A stretch of 64,000 nucleotides of DNA from contig DASUKA010000025.1 in the NCBI GenBank assembly GCA_036278935.1, forward strand, positions 62,001 to 126,000, given 5' to 3'. The notes beneath the pieces are model-generated. The model saw only the letters and a list, made by a program, of their open reading frames with translations, searched no databases and was not told the origin of the DNA. Position 1 is the first letter of the stretch. The number at the start of each line of letters is the position of its first letter. The translations under genes were made by a program, and so were the position numbers. Origin of the DNA: DASSNR01 sp036278935 (GTDB lineage: Bacteria; Gemmatimonadota; Gemmatimonadetes; Gemmatimonadales; Gemmatimonadaceae). Below are positions 17,275 to 25,712 of this stretch, piece by piece.

Positions 17275-18273
17275 ATGAAGGCAATCATTCCGTTGGCCGG
17301 CAAGGGCACGCGACTCCGGCCGCACACGCACGTCACGCCCAAGCCGCTGCTCAAGGTGGCCGGGAAGCCGGTCATGGCCTACATCCTCGATGACTTGCAG
17401 CGGCTGGGCGACATCGATCAGATCATCTACATCACCGGGCATCTCAAGGAAAAAGTGGAGTCGTACGCGCGCGCCAACTACCACTTTCCGTCGGTGTTCG
17501 TGGAGCAGACGGTACAGAACGGTACGGCAGCGGCCGTGGAGCTGGCACGCCCGTATGTGGACGAGCCGGTGCTGATCATCTTCGTCGACACAATCTTCGA
17601 CACGGACCTCTCGGTCATCCATCGCGTGGATGCGGACGGCATCATCTGGACGAAGGAGGTCGCGGACTACCAGCGCTTTGGCGTGGTGGTGGCAGATGCC
17701 GATGACCACATGACGCGGATCGTCGAGAAGCCGTCCACTCCGATCTCCCGCCGAGCGAACATCGGCCTGTATTACATCCGCAACTGGCAGCTCCTGTACG
17801 AGGGGATTTCCCACGTGCTGGGCCAGCCACCCAACAAGGGGGAGTATTATCTCACCGATGCGTTCCAGTACATGATCGATCACGGAGCGCGCGTCAAGGT
17901 GATCGACGTGGAGGGATGGTACGACGCGGGGAAGCTGGATTCGCTACTGGAGACGAACCGCGTGATGCTGGAGAAGGAACGCTCGCGACGCCCGGCGGCC
18001 GGCTCCGATTGTGCGATCGTCGACCCTGTGTACGTGGAGGATGGCGTGATCCTCGACCATGCGCGGATCGGTCCGAACGTGTCGATCGGGAGCGGCAGCG
18101 TGATCCAGGGATCGGAGCTGCGCGATGCGATCGTCGGGTCGCGCACGAGAATCGCGGGCTCGGTGCTCCACCACTCCATGGTGGGCGACGATGCGGTAGT
18201 GGAGGGGGTCTGCGGCGCCGTAACGCTCGGCGACCACGCGGAAGTGCGGAGCTCGGAGGAGGTCAGGCGGTAA
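17275..18273 (+). CDS. Sugar-1-phosphate nucleotidyltransferase with C-terminal beta-helix
   Basis: Activates a sugar-1-phosphate with an NTP. The 332-aa protein has the nucleotidyltransferase signature AGKGTRLRPHTHVTPKPLL at residues 8-26 and the catalytic region IIFVDTIFDTDL. The product-site motifs are EKPS and GWYDAGKLDSL. The last 90 residues form left-handed beta-helix hexapeptides (VILDHARIGPNVSIGSGS). It resembles glucose-1-phosphate thymidylyltransferase-like and GlmU-like proteins; the sugar and nucleotide cannot be fixed from sequence alone. AGGAG precedes the ATG. Its last 11 bp overlap the convergent M20 peptidase gene. Confidence 0.85.
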   Translation: MKAIIPLAGKGTRLRPHTHVTPKPLLKVAGKPVMAYILDDLQRLGDIDQIIYITGHLKEKVESYARANYHFPSVFVEQTVQNGTAAAVELARPYVDEPVLIIFVDTIFDTDLSVIHRVDADGIIWTKEVADYQRFGVVVADADDHMTRIVEKPSTPISRRANIGLYYIRNWQLLYEGISHVLGQPPNKGEYYLTDAFQYMIDHGARVKVIDVEGWYDAGKLDSLLETNRVMLEKERSRRPAAGSDCAIVDPVYVEDGVILDHARIGPNVSIGSGSVIQGSELRDAIVGSRTRIAGSVLHHSMVGDDAVVEGVCGAVTLGDHAEVRSSEEVRR

Positions 18274-19468
18274 TTCCGCTCGCGGCGCCAAGGATCACCC
18301 CCAGTGCCCGGGCGACACCCAGCCGCCCGTCCGTATTGTCGAACCATTCCGCGGCGGTATGCGCGTCCCCACCGCGCCCGCCCGCGCCGATGGCGATGGC
18401 GGGAATACCGCAGCTGATGGGGATGTTGGCATCGGTGGATGCAGTGGCCAGCTCGGGCTCGCGTCCCACCAGATGCGTCGCCTCCACCGCCATGGCCACG
18501 AGCGGGTGGTCCGCCGGCGTCTCCCCGCCCGGCCGGTTGCCGATGCACGTGATCGCATACGACAGCGGCGGCGCGCCGCGTGTACGCCGTACGTTCTCCT
18601 CGTCCAGTGCCGCGCGCGCCGCCTCGTACACCTCGCGCTCCACCAGATCCAGCGCATCCGCAGAAGTGGAGCGCACGTCCAGATCCAGCCATCCCTCGCC
18701 CGGAATGGCGTTCACCGACAGGCCGCCCCCCATGCGGCACACGGAGAGCGTGGTTCGTGGCAGGTGCGGCAGCGGGAGCCGGGCCAGTGCGGCCGCCGCG
18801 ACGGCCGCGGCATGGATCGGATTCGGAACACCGTACGCGCTCCAGCTGTGTCCTCCCGGGCCGCGGAAGGCCACCCGATAGCGCCGGGAGCCGAGTGCGC
18901 GGTGGACGATCCGCTCGTCGCCGGCGCCATCCAGCGCGATCGCCGCGCGCGCACTCCGCATGGGTCCGGCAAAGGCCTGCTTGGCGCCGCGAAGATCGCC
19001 GACGCCCTCCTCGCCCGTGGTCGCCACAAAGTCGATGGGCGCCACGGGGCGCACGGCGCGTCCATCAATCGCCGCCGCGAGCGCCAGCATCACCGCGAGA
19101 CCGCGTCCGTTGTCGCCGATGCCCGGTCCGGTCAGTCGGTTGCCCGACCGCTGAACCGTGACCGGCGTCGCGCGAGGAAAGACGGTGTCGAGATGCGCGC
19201 AGATGACGACCGGTGCACCTGCCTGGGCGCCTGCCCGGCGGCCAATCACATTCCCCACCGCATCGACGCGCACGTCTTGCAGTCCCAGCGCGCGGAAGCG
19301 CTGCGCGATCCAGGCGCCGCGCTCCTTCTCCTCCCCGGTGGGAGCCGCGATCTCCGAGACGGCGATCTGGCTGCGCACGATCGCCTCGTCGTCGAGTTCC
19401 AGGCGCTCGCGCGCGCGAACCAGCGGCGGCGTATGCCAGAGATCGAGGAGTGGAGTCCACATGGCCAT
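18263..19468 (-). CDS. M20/M25/M40 family zinc peptidase
   Basis: A cytoplasmic 401-aa di-zinc aminoacylase/peptidase. The metal ligands are visible: ICAHLDTVFP (His, Asp), GIGDNGRG (bridging Asp), VATTGEEGVGD (catalytic and metal Glu) and, near the end, GGDAHTAAEW. The dimerisation-domain signature RGPGGHSWSAYG is also present. No signal peptide is seen. Two in-frame starts are possible, at 19468 and 19462; a GGGG stretch is better spaced for the second. It is divergent from the LeuA-like gene. Confidence 0.85.
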   Translation of the reverse strand: MAMWTPLLDLWHTPPLVRARERLELDDEAIVRSQIAVSEIAAPTGEEKERGAWIAQRFRALGLQDVRVDAVGNVIGRRAGAQAGAPVVICAHLDTVFPRATPVTVQRSGNRLTGPGIGDNGRGLAVMLALAAAIDGRAVRPVAPIDFVATTGEEGVGDLRGAKQAFAGPMRSARAAIALDGAGDERIVHRALGSRRYRVAFRGPGGHSWSAYGVPNPIHAAAVAAAALARLPLPHLPRTTLSVCRMGGGLSVNAIPGEGWLDLDVRSTSADALDLVEREVYEAARAALDEENVRRTRGAPPLSYAITCIGNRPGGETPADHPLVAMAVEATHLVGREPELATASTDANIPISCGIPAIAIGAGGRGGDAHTAAEWFDNTDGRLGVARALGVILGAASGITA

Positions 19469-19533
19469 GTCCCCAATAGAGCCGGCCTCACGGCAGATGC
19501 AAGTCCCGCCGCGCCGCGGCCGCTCGACGCGTA

Positions 19534-19561
19534 TTGTTCGACACCGGCCGGGCAGTAGATT
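19534..19561 (+). promoter_or_regulatory. Possible promoter of the LeuA-like gene
   Basis: TTGTTC (19534-19539), a 16-bp spacer and TAGATT (19556-19561) in the divergent gap. The predicted start would be about 25 nt before the ATG at 19593. Confidence 0.4.
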
Positions 19562-19592
19562 GCATGATGCACAGCGAAGCGCATGCACGCAG

Positions 19593-20864
19593 ATGTCCGC
19601 GGTCCCAAGTTCCATGAACGAACGCGACCTGATCCACGACTGGAACGTCGCGGCGGATGGGTTCGACTGGGCCACGTGCCAGGTCGAGCTCAACGACGAG
19701 ACGTTGCGCGATGGCCTGCAATGCCCATCGGTCACCGACCCGGCGATCGACGACAAGAAGGCGTTGCTGCACCTGATGGTCGAGCTCGGCATCGCCTCGG
19801 CCGACATCGGGTTGCCGGGCGCGGGACCGCGTACGCGCGCCGACACGCTGGAGTTGGCGCGCGAGATCGCGGATGCGCATCTGCCGCTCGAGGCGAACTG
19901 TGCGGCGCGCACCGTGATCGCCGACGTCGAGCCGGTGGCCCGCATCTCACAGGCCGCCGGGATCCCGATCGAGGCGGCAACCTTCATCGGCTCATCCCCC
20001 ATCCGGCAGTACGCGGAGGACTGGACGCTCGACCGGATGCTGCAGGCCAGCGAGGAAGCGGTGACCTTCGCCGTGGGTGAAGGGCTTCCGGTGATGTTCG
20101 TGACGGAGGATACCACGCGCGCGGCGCCCGACGTGCTCCGCGCGCTCTACGGTAACGCGATCCGATGGGGCGCGCGCCGGCTCTGCCTGGCCGACACGGT
20201 GGGGCACGCAACGCCGAGCGGCGTGCGCGCGCTCGTGCGCTTCGTGCGGGAGGAGATCGTGCGGCCGAGCGGCGAGGCGGTGAAGGTCGACTGGCATGGC
20301 CACCGTGATCGGGGACTCGGACTGGCCAACTCGCTGGCCGCCATCGAGGCGGGCGCGGATCGTGTACACGGCACCGCGCTCGGCATCGGGGAGCGGGTGG
20401 GGAATGCGGAGATGGACCTGCTGCTCATCAACCTCAGGCTGTTGGGCGCGCACCAGCACGATCTGGCGCGGCTGCCGGAGTACTCTCGACTCGCGTCGCG
20501 CGCCTGCGGCGTCGCGATTCCGCCGAGCTATCCCGTGCTGGGCGACGATGCCTTCCGGACAGGCACCGGGGTGCACGCGGCCGCGATCATCAAGGCGCGC
20601 AGAAAGGGGCACGCATGGCTGGCCGACCGCATCTATTCCGGCGTGCCGGCGGGTGATTTCGGACTCGCGCAGCGTATCGAGATCTCGCCAGTGTCGGGGC
20701 TGTCCAACGTGCGCTGGTGGCTGGAGGAGCACGGACACGACGCGGGCGACGTCGAGCTCTGCCAACATCTCTTCAGCGCCGCCAAGCGTGTGAACCGAGT
20801 GATGCGCGACGACGAGCTGAGCGCTCTGGTGGCCGAGTATCGGCAGGAGCGGGCCGGAGCGTGA
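19593..20864 (+). CDS. 2-isopropylmalate/homocitrate synthase family protein without regulatory domain
   Basis: A DRE-TIM metallolyase that condenses acetyl-CoA with a 2-oxo acid. The 423-aa protein has the N-terminal ELNDETLRDGLQ active-site loop. The metal-binding stretch is DWHGHRDRGLGLANSLAAI, where true isopropylmalate synthases have HCHNDLGLA, and it is followed by GTALGIGERVGNAEMD. It ends after the accessory helices, so the C-terminal leucine-sensing LeuA dimer domain is missing, as in homocitrate synthases and feedback-insensitive paralogues. No leuB, leuC or leuD gene lies beside it. A second ATG at 19614 is an equally plausible start. GTGA overlap with the next gene. Confidence 0.75.
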   Translation: MSAVPSSMNERDLIHDWNVAADGFDWATCQVELNDETLRDGLQCPSVTDPAIDDKKALLHLMVELGIASADIGLPGAGPRTRADTLELAREIADAHLPLEANCAARTVIADVEPVARISQAAGIPIEAATFIGSSPIRQYAEDWTLDRMLQASEEAVTFAVGEGLPVMFVTEDTTRAAPDVLRALYGNAIRWGARRLCLADTVGHATPSGVRALVRFVREEIVRPSGEAVKVDWHGHRDRGLGLANSLAAIEAGADRVHGTALGIGERVGNAEMDLLLINLRLLGAHQHDLARLPEYSRLASRACGVAIPPSYPVLGDDAFRTGTGVHAAAIIKARRKGHAWLADRIYSGVPAGDFGLAQRIEISPVSGLSNVRWWLEEHGHDAGDVELCQHLFSAAKRVNRVMRDDELSALVAEYRQERAGA

Positions 20865-22453
20865 CGGGGTCGCTCGACGAGCTGCTGAACGGATACCTGG
20901 AGCTCCGCTGGGGGCTGGATCCTGTCGAGGCGACCTACGTGGGGCGCCACGAGCTGGACGGCCTGTTCGCGAGTTATACGCCGGAGCGCGTGCGCGAATT
21001 CGTCGCCGCCCTCAGAAGCTATGCCGGGAGCCTGGAGGAAGCCGAGGCCGCATCACTCCCGGAGGAAATCGATCGTACAGCCGCGCTCCACGCCGCACGT
21101 CACGACATCCTCGTGCTGGAGTGGGAGCGGCCCTTCGCGTCGAATCCCGCCTATCTGTTTGGTCACGTCCTGAACGGGCTCTACCTCCTCCTGGCGCGTA
21201 ACGCGCAGGACCCGCCGCGTCGTGCGGCCGCGTTGCTCGAGCGGCTGCGGGCCGTGCCGGATTTTCTGACGGAGGCGGCCGAGGTGCTCGATCAACCCGT
21301 GGCGATCTTCATCGAAGCGGCGGCCGCTATGCTGCCGGGCGGCCTGGCCCTCGTGCGCGAGGCGCTGGACGATTCCGCGGTGGACCTCACCTCGCTCGAT
21401 CCGGCCGAGCTGGCCGAGGCACGCACTGCCGCCGCGCAGGCGATGATGGACTTCGGGGACGCGCTCGTCCTCATGCGGGAAGACGCCACCGACGACTTCG
21501 CGATCGGGCGCGATCTGTTCGATCGCAAGCTGCACACCGCGCACATGATTCAGGAGAACGCCGACGAGCTGATGCGCTTCGGCGAGCGGCTGCGTGCGGA
21601 GGCGGAGGCGACGCGGGAGCGGATTGCGGAGGAGATCGATCCTGGCGCGGGCTGGCTCCGCGTGCTCCAGCGGCTGCGCGAGGACATGCCATCGCCCGAG
21701 ACCGCCATTGCCGAGTATGCGGCGGCCATGCGCACGGCGCGGGAATTCACCGTCTCGCACGAGCTCATGGCGGTACCGCCGGCGGAGCTGGACGTGGTGC
21801 CGACGCCGGGTTTTCTGCGTGCGCTCACGCCGTTCGCGGCCTATCAGGGAGCGGGCGCCTTCGACGCGGATCAGACTGGCATATTCTTCGTCACGTTGCC
21901 GGCGCCGGGCGAGCCGTGGCGCACACACTGCCGCGCGGAGCTGCTGAGCACCTCGGTGCACGAGGGCGTGCCGGGACACCACCAGCAGATCTCCACGGCG
22001 AACGGGCTGCCGAGCGACGTGCGCCGCGTGCTCGCCACGCCGGCCGCGCAGGAAGGGTGGGCGCTCTACTGCGAGACGCTCATGATGGAGCAGGGGCTGC
22101 TCTGCACCCCCGCGCAGCGGTTCATCCAGGCGCACCATCTTCTGTGGCGTGCCTGGCGCGTGATCCTCGATGTGTCGCTGCACACGCGTGGAATGTCGAT
22201 GGCGAAAGCGGCGCGACTTCTGCAGGAGCATCTTGGATTCGACGCAGCGAGCGCCGAATCGGAAGCGCGCCGATATTGTGCCTACCCGACGTACCAGTTG
22301 TGCTACGCCGTGGGCCGGCGCGACATCATGCAGTTGCGCGAGGACACGCGCGCGGCCCGCGGGGCGAGCTTCGCGCTCGCCGCGTTTCACGATGAGCTGT
22401 TGGCGTACGGCGCCCTTCCGACGGTGCTTGCGCGCTGGGGGATGGAGGTGTGA
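20861..22453 (+). CDS. DUF885 family metallopeptidase-like protein
   Basis: A 530-aa helical protein with the DUF885 signature SVHEGVPGHHQQ near the middle and GWALYCETLMMEQG about 35 residues later. Together these supply His/His/Glu metal ligands. DUF885 proteins are related to thermolysin-fold carboxypeptidases, but few have known substrates. Unlike many members it has no signal peptide, so it should be cytoplasmic. The GTG start at 20861 overlaps the preceding stop (GTGA), coupling it to the LeuA-like gene. Confidence 0.8.
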   Translation: MTGSLDELLNGYLELRWGLDPVEATYVGRHELDGLFASYTPERVREFVAALRSYAGSLEEAEAASLPEEIDRTAALHAARHDILVLEWERPFASNPAYLFGHVLNGLYLLLARNAQDPPRRAAALLERLRAVPDFLTEAAEVLDQPVAIFIEAAAAMLPGGLALVREALDDSAVDLTSLDPAELAEARTAAAQAMMDFGDALVLMREDATDDFAIGRDLFDRKLHTAHMIQENADELMRFGERLRAEAEATRERIAEEIDPGAGWLRVLQRLREDMPSPETAIAEYAAAMRTAREFTVSHELMAVPPAELDVVPTPGFLRALTPFAAYQGAGAFDADQTGIFFVTLPAPGEPWRTHCRAELLSTSVHEGVPGHHQQISTANGLPSDVRRVLATPAAQEGWALYCETLMMEQGLLCTPAQRFIQAHHLLWRAWRVILDVSLHTRGMSMAKAARLLQEHLGFDAASAESEARRYCAYPTYQLCYAVGRRDIMQLREDTRAARGASFALAAFHDELLAYGALPTVLARWGMEV

Positions 22454-22536
22454 GGTGTGGGTTATGAGTTGTGAGTCAGGAGGCAGCGTGTGGGGAGTAG
22501 GGGGTGGGGTATTGCGGAACTGACTCACTCTTTCAC
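22454..22536. repeat. Intergenic inverted element E4, mixed keyword type
   Basis: The left part (22455-22480) carries GTGGGTTATGAGTTGTGAGT and the right part (22520-22530) has CTGACTCACTC. The centre holds GGGGAGTAGGGGGTGGGGTA. It combines three of the arm keywords found elsewhere, with only a short right arm. It lies between the co-directional DUF885 and YVTN genes. Confidence 0.6.
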
Positions 22537-22551
22537 GTTCGAGGATTCGGA

Positions 22552-23679
22552 ATGAGGAACGACAGACGACTCCGCTTGAGCATGGCGGGTCCGGCGCTGT
22601 TGATGTCGGCGGCGCTCGTGGCGTGCGGCGGGGGTGAAGGTGGGGCGGCGGCAGGCGGCGCGGCGGGAAGCACGGCCGCTGCGACGGCGGCAGCAGGCCG
22701 TTCGGCGACGGGTGACGGCGGCCCGCTCGTCTACGTGAGCAACGAGGACACGCAGACCATGACGGTCATCGATCCGCGCACGGACAGCGTGCTCGAGACC
22801 GTCGTGGTGGGCAAGCGGCCGCGCGGCATTCACCTGGGCCCCGCGTCCAAGTACATCTTCGTGGCGGTGAGCGGCGCGCCCAAGGGCGGACCGGGCGTGG
22901 ATGAATCGAAGCTCCCGCCGGCGGACACGACGAAGGACGGCATCGCCATGATCGATGCCTCCACACTGAAGGTCGTACGCACGCTCCCCGGCGGGCTGGA
23001 TCCCGAAAACTTCGCAGTGAGTCCGGACGGAAAGATGCTATATGTGTCCGACGAGAACGGCGGCACAGTGGGCGTGACGGACGTGACCACCGGCAAGCTC
23101 ATCACGAAGGTACCGGTGGGGTCGGAGCCGGAAGGAGTAGGCGTGACGCCCGATGGAAGCGAGGTGTGGGTGACGAGCGAGGGAAAGGCGGAAGTCTACG
23201 TGTTGGACAGCAAGACCAACCGGGTGAAGACGACCATTCGAGTGGGAAAGCGGCCGCGCTCCGTAGCCTTCCTCCCCGATGGATCGCGCGCCTACGTGCC
23301 GGGCGAAGTGGGCGGCAACGTGAGCGTTGTGGACGTGAAGTCGCACAAGGTGCTGAAGACCATCCCCATCCCTGCGGCGATCAAGGGGAAGCCGGCCAAG
23401 CCAATGGGTAGCGTGGTGTCGCCTGATGGAAGCATGGTCTACATCAGCAACGGGCGCGGCGGCACCGTGTCGGTCATCAACACCGGCACCAACACCGTGG
23501 TCGCCACCTTCGCGGTGGGCACGCGCCCGTGGGGTATCGGGATCTCGGCGGACGGCAAGACGCTGTACACGGCCAACGGTCCGTCGAACGATGTCTCGGT
23601 CATCGATGCGGCGACACACCGGGTGGTGAAGAAGATCCCGGCTGGCGGCTCGCCGTGGGGCATAGCGATCTCGAAGTAG
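22552..23679 (+). CDS. YVTN beta-propeller lipoprotein
   Basis: A 375-aa exported lipoprotein: signal MAGPALLMSAALVAC with the lipidated Cys followed by a Gly/Ala-rich linker, then a seven-blade-type propeller built from YVTN repeats. Typical blades read LVYVSNEDTQTMTVIDP, MLYVSDENGGTVGVTDV and TLYTANGPSNDVSVIDA. Such proteins bind surfaces or partner enzymes, and some resemble nitrite reductase cytochrome d1 domains without heme ligands. The ATG at 22552 is chosen for its signal peptide. The MFS gene that follows probably starts inside its 3' end. Confidence 0.8.
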   Translation: MRNDRRLRLSMAGPALLMSAALVACGGGEGGAAAGGAAGSTAAATAAAGRSATGDGGPLVYVSNEDTQTMTVIDPRTDSVLETVVVGKRPRGIHLGPASKYIFVAVSGAPKGGPGVDESKLPPADTTKDGIAMIDASTLKVVRTLPGGLDPENFAVSPDGKMLYVSDENGGTVGVTDVTTGKLITKVPVGSEPEGVGVTPDGSEVWVTSEGKAEVYVLDSKTNRVKTTIRVGKRPRSVAFLPDGSRAYVPGEVGGNVSVVDVKSHKVLKTIPIPAAIKGKPAKPMGSVVSPDGSMVYISNGRGGTVSVINTGTNTVVATFAVGTRPWGIGISADGKTLYTANGPSNDVSVIDAATHRVVKKIPAGGSPWGIAISK

Positions 23680-24884
23680 CACCCGGCTCCACTCCACCCG
23701 AAGGGGCGGGCAGCGTTACCTCGCCGCCCCTCGGGCGGAACGTCATCGCGCTCTCGGCGGTGAGCTTCTTCACCGACGTCTCGAGCGAGATGATCTACCC
23801 GCTCATCCCGATCTTCCTGAGCACCGTTCTGGGGGCAGGCGCGGGCGCGGTGGGTGTGGTTGAGGGCGCGGCCGAGTCCACGTCGGCGCTCCTCAAGCTC
23901 GCGAGCGGGTGGGTCTCCGATCGAGCGCGGCGGCGGAAGCCGCTCGTGGTGGCCGGTTATGCGGTCTCGACCTTCGTGCGCCCGCTCATCGCGCTCACTG
24001 GCTCGGTGGCGCAGGTGCTCGCGGTGCGCGTGGGCGACCGGGTGGGGAAGGGGGTGCGCACTTCCCCGCGCGATGCGCTCATTGCCGATTCTGTGGATCC
24101 GGCCATCCGCGGCAAGGCATTCGGTTTTCATCGTGCCTCCGACCACGCGGGTGCAGTAGTTGGTCCGCTGCTCGCGTTCGGCATTCTGCAATGGGAGAGC
24201 GCATCCCTCCGCGCACTCTTCTGGCTGGCGGCGATCCCCGGCGTCATCGCCTTGCTGGTCCTGATGATTGCCGTGAGGGACAGGCCGCGCGAACGCTCGC
24301 ACGCAACACCGCTCGATCTCTCGCAGCCGATGGGGCGGCGCTTCTGGGCGTATCTTGGCGTGCTGCTTCTCTTCACGCTTGGCAACTCCACTGATGCCTT
24401 TCTCCTGCTGCGCGCCGGGCAGCTCGGTGTGAGTGCCGCCCTCATTCCCGTGCTGTGGGCGATGCTTCATGTGGTGAAGTCCGCCTCGAGCACGCCGGGC
24501 GGCGCGCTCTCCGACCGCATCGGCCGCAAGCCGCTCATCGTTGCCGGCTGGACCGTCTATGCGCTCGTCTACTTCGCGTTCGGGCAGGCGCGGCACGAGT
24601 GGCAGGCATGGGCCGTGTTCGCCATCTACGGAGTGTACTTCGGTCTCACCGAGGGGGTGGAGAAGGCGCTCGTCACCGACCTCGTGCCGCAGGGTCGTCG
24701 CGGCTCCGCGTTCGGCTGGTACAATCTGGCCATCGGTCTGGGCGCGCTCCCCGCCTCGGTGATCTTCGGCGCCATCTGGGACCATTGGGGCGCTGGGGTC
24801 GCCTTCACCTTTGGTGCGGTGATGGCGCTTGTGGCGGCGGCCGGCATCGGGGTGGTGGTGCCGGCGAATGCGAGAGGCGCGTAG
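23655..24884 (+). CDS. MFS transporter
   Basis: A roughly 409-aa, 12-helix major facilitator protein. The N-terminal helix reads IALSAVSFFTDVSSEMIYPLIP. The loop 2-3 motif is SGWVSDRARRRKP and its C-half repeat is GALSDRIGRKPLIVAGW. The closest remembered group is the SSEMIYP subfamily of uncharacterised MFS proteins; the substrate is unknown. The start is uncertain: there is no ATG near the first helix, and the best candidate is a GTG at 23655, 25 bp inside the upstream propeller gene. Confidence 0.78.
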   Translation: MGHSDLEVAPGSTPPEGAGSVTSPPLGRNVIALSAVSFFTDVSSEMIYPLIPIFLSTVLGAGAGAVGVVEGAAESTSALLKLASGWVSDRARRRKPLVVAGYAVSTFVRPLIALTGSVAQVLAVRVGDRVGKGVRTSPRDALIADSVDPAIRGKAFGFHRASDHAGAVVGPLLAFGILQWESASLRALFWLAAIPGVIALLVLMIAVRDRPRERSHATPLDLSQPMGRRFWAYLGVLLLFTLGNSTDAFLLLRAGQLGVSAALIPVLWAMLHVVKSASSTPGGALSDRIGRKPLIVAGWTVYALVYFAFGQARHEWQAWAVFAIYGVYFGLTEGVEKALVTDLVPQGRRGSAFGWYNLAIGLGALPASVIFGAIWDHWGAGVAFTFGAVMALVAAAGIGVVVPANARGA

Positions 24885-24899
24885 GGCGATGAACAGGGC

Positions 24900-24928
24900 T
24901 TGCGCTCCGCTTCACAATGTGGCACAAT
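24900..24928 (+). promoter_or_regulatory. Predicted promoter upstream of a 72-aa gene
   Basis: TTGCGC (24900-24905), a 17-bp spacer and CACAAT (24923-24928). The -35 hexamer matches that of the acyl-CoA dehydrogenase promoter at 32690. It would give a leader of about 90 nt before the ATG at 25023. Confidence 0.5.
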
Positions 24929-25022
24929 CGGAGCGCGCGGCCGCTGGTCGCAACTCGCCGTTCCACCCGCATCCCGTCCAGCCAGCATGTCTCTTCCTGC
25001 CACTTCCCTCCGAGTGAGATTC

Positions 25023-25241
25023 ATGGACGACATGGGCGTCGTATGGACGGTGCACACCGTGCTGCGGCGCAATGTGGTGCTGGACATCGACCGGAGCGAT
25101 CGTAGGGAATTTCAAGCGAGCTGGCTCGTGTTCGAGTCGCGCGCCGGACGCAAGCGGATGGCGGCGTACCCCTCCGATTGGGCGCGCTTCACGGAGGCGG
25201 AGCTGCGGGTGTTGGCGGAGCGGGCGATTCCCTGGGTGTAG
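25023..25241 (+). CDS. Conserved small protein of unknown function
   Basis: A 72-aa soluble protein: VVWTVHTVLRRNV, then LVFESRAGRKRMAAYPSDWARFTEAELRVL. It lacks a signal peptide and membrane segments. Its pattern of a short beta region ending in an aromatic-rich WxxL/ELxxL tail is typical of small hypothetical proteins in this kind of genome, and no function can be given. GAGTGAG precedes the ATG, and a predicted promoter lies about 100 bp upstream. Confidence 0.6.
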   Translation: MDDMGVVWTVHTVLRRNVVLDIDRSDRREFQASWLVFESRAGRKRMAAYPSDWARFTEAELRVLAERAIPWV

Positions 25242-25712
25242 GGGGGCGGAAGTGCAGCCCGAGCGGCGAAATTAGTCGGGGGCGGGCGACTCCGACGGGG
25301 TGTGGAGGGAAAGGCTCCGCGCGGCGGAGTGCGTAGCCCAAGCGTGTTCTGTCTACTCCTCCCGCAGTGCCACCACCGGATCGATGCGCGCCGCCCGTCG
25401 CGCCGGAAGCCCTAGTGCCAGGGCCGTGATGCCAAGCACCATGGTGCGCCACAGCCGCCGTCAATCTCCGCGCTCGACAACGAGTGCTGCGGCGCGACGA
25501 CGAGCCGCGTGTCTGCGATGTGCAGCCGTGGCGGCGGGATGCGCCGAAATCGGCGCCCGGGATGGGGCCAAGAGAGCGAACCTCGCCGAGCTTGCAGAAC
25601 TCCGGCTCGGGTCGCTGGTCATAATGTGGTAAGACATAATATACGCCTACATAATCCAGCCAGCTCTCGCTGTCGCGCTGGCCCCGTCTGCCAGCGCGAC
25701 AGCCCGCCCTTG
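25242..25712. other. Gene-poor 471-bp gap with a permease remnant and an AT-rich patch
   Basis: The gap separates two convergent genes. Besides the MacB-like permease tail at 25353-25460, it holds an AT-rich stretch at 25621-25654 (ATAATGTGGTAAGACATAAT) that stands out from the GC-rich background. No complete gene was found. Confidence 0.5.
25353..25460 (-). pseudogene. Remnant of an ABC (ADOP/MacB-like) permease C-terminus
   Basis: The minus strand reads VLGITALALGLPARRAARID, directly followed by PVVALREE and a stop. This is the conserved last helix and tail of FtsX/MacB-type permeases of the ADOP family, whose full length is about 800 aa. An in-frame TGA lies only six codons before the start of the recognisable stretch, and no further permease sequence was recognised upstream. 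It is therefore a decayed fragment of a deleted permease gene. Confidence 0.65.

Noticed and set aside
25461..25712. Further permease sequence or a second gene upstream of the permease remnant
   Set aside because: Short stretches are open on the minus strand but no conserved motif could be followed in any frame.
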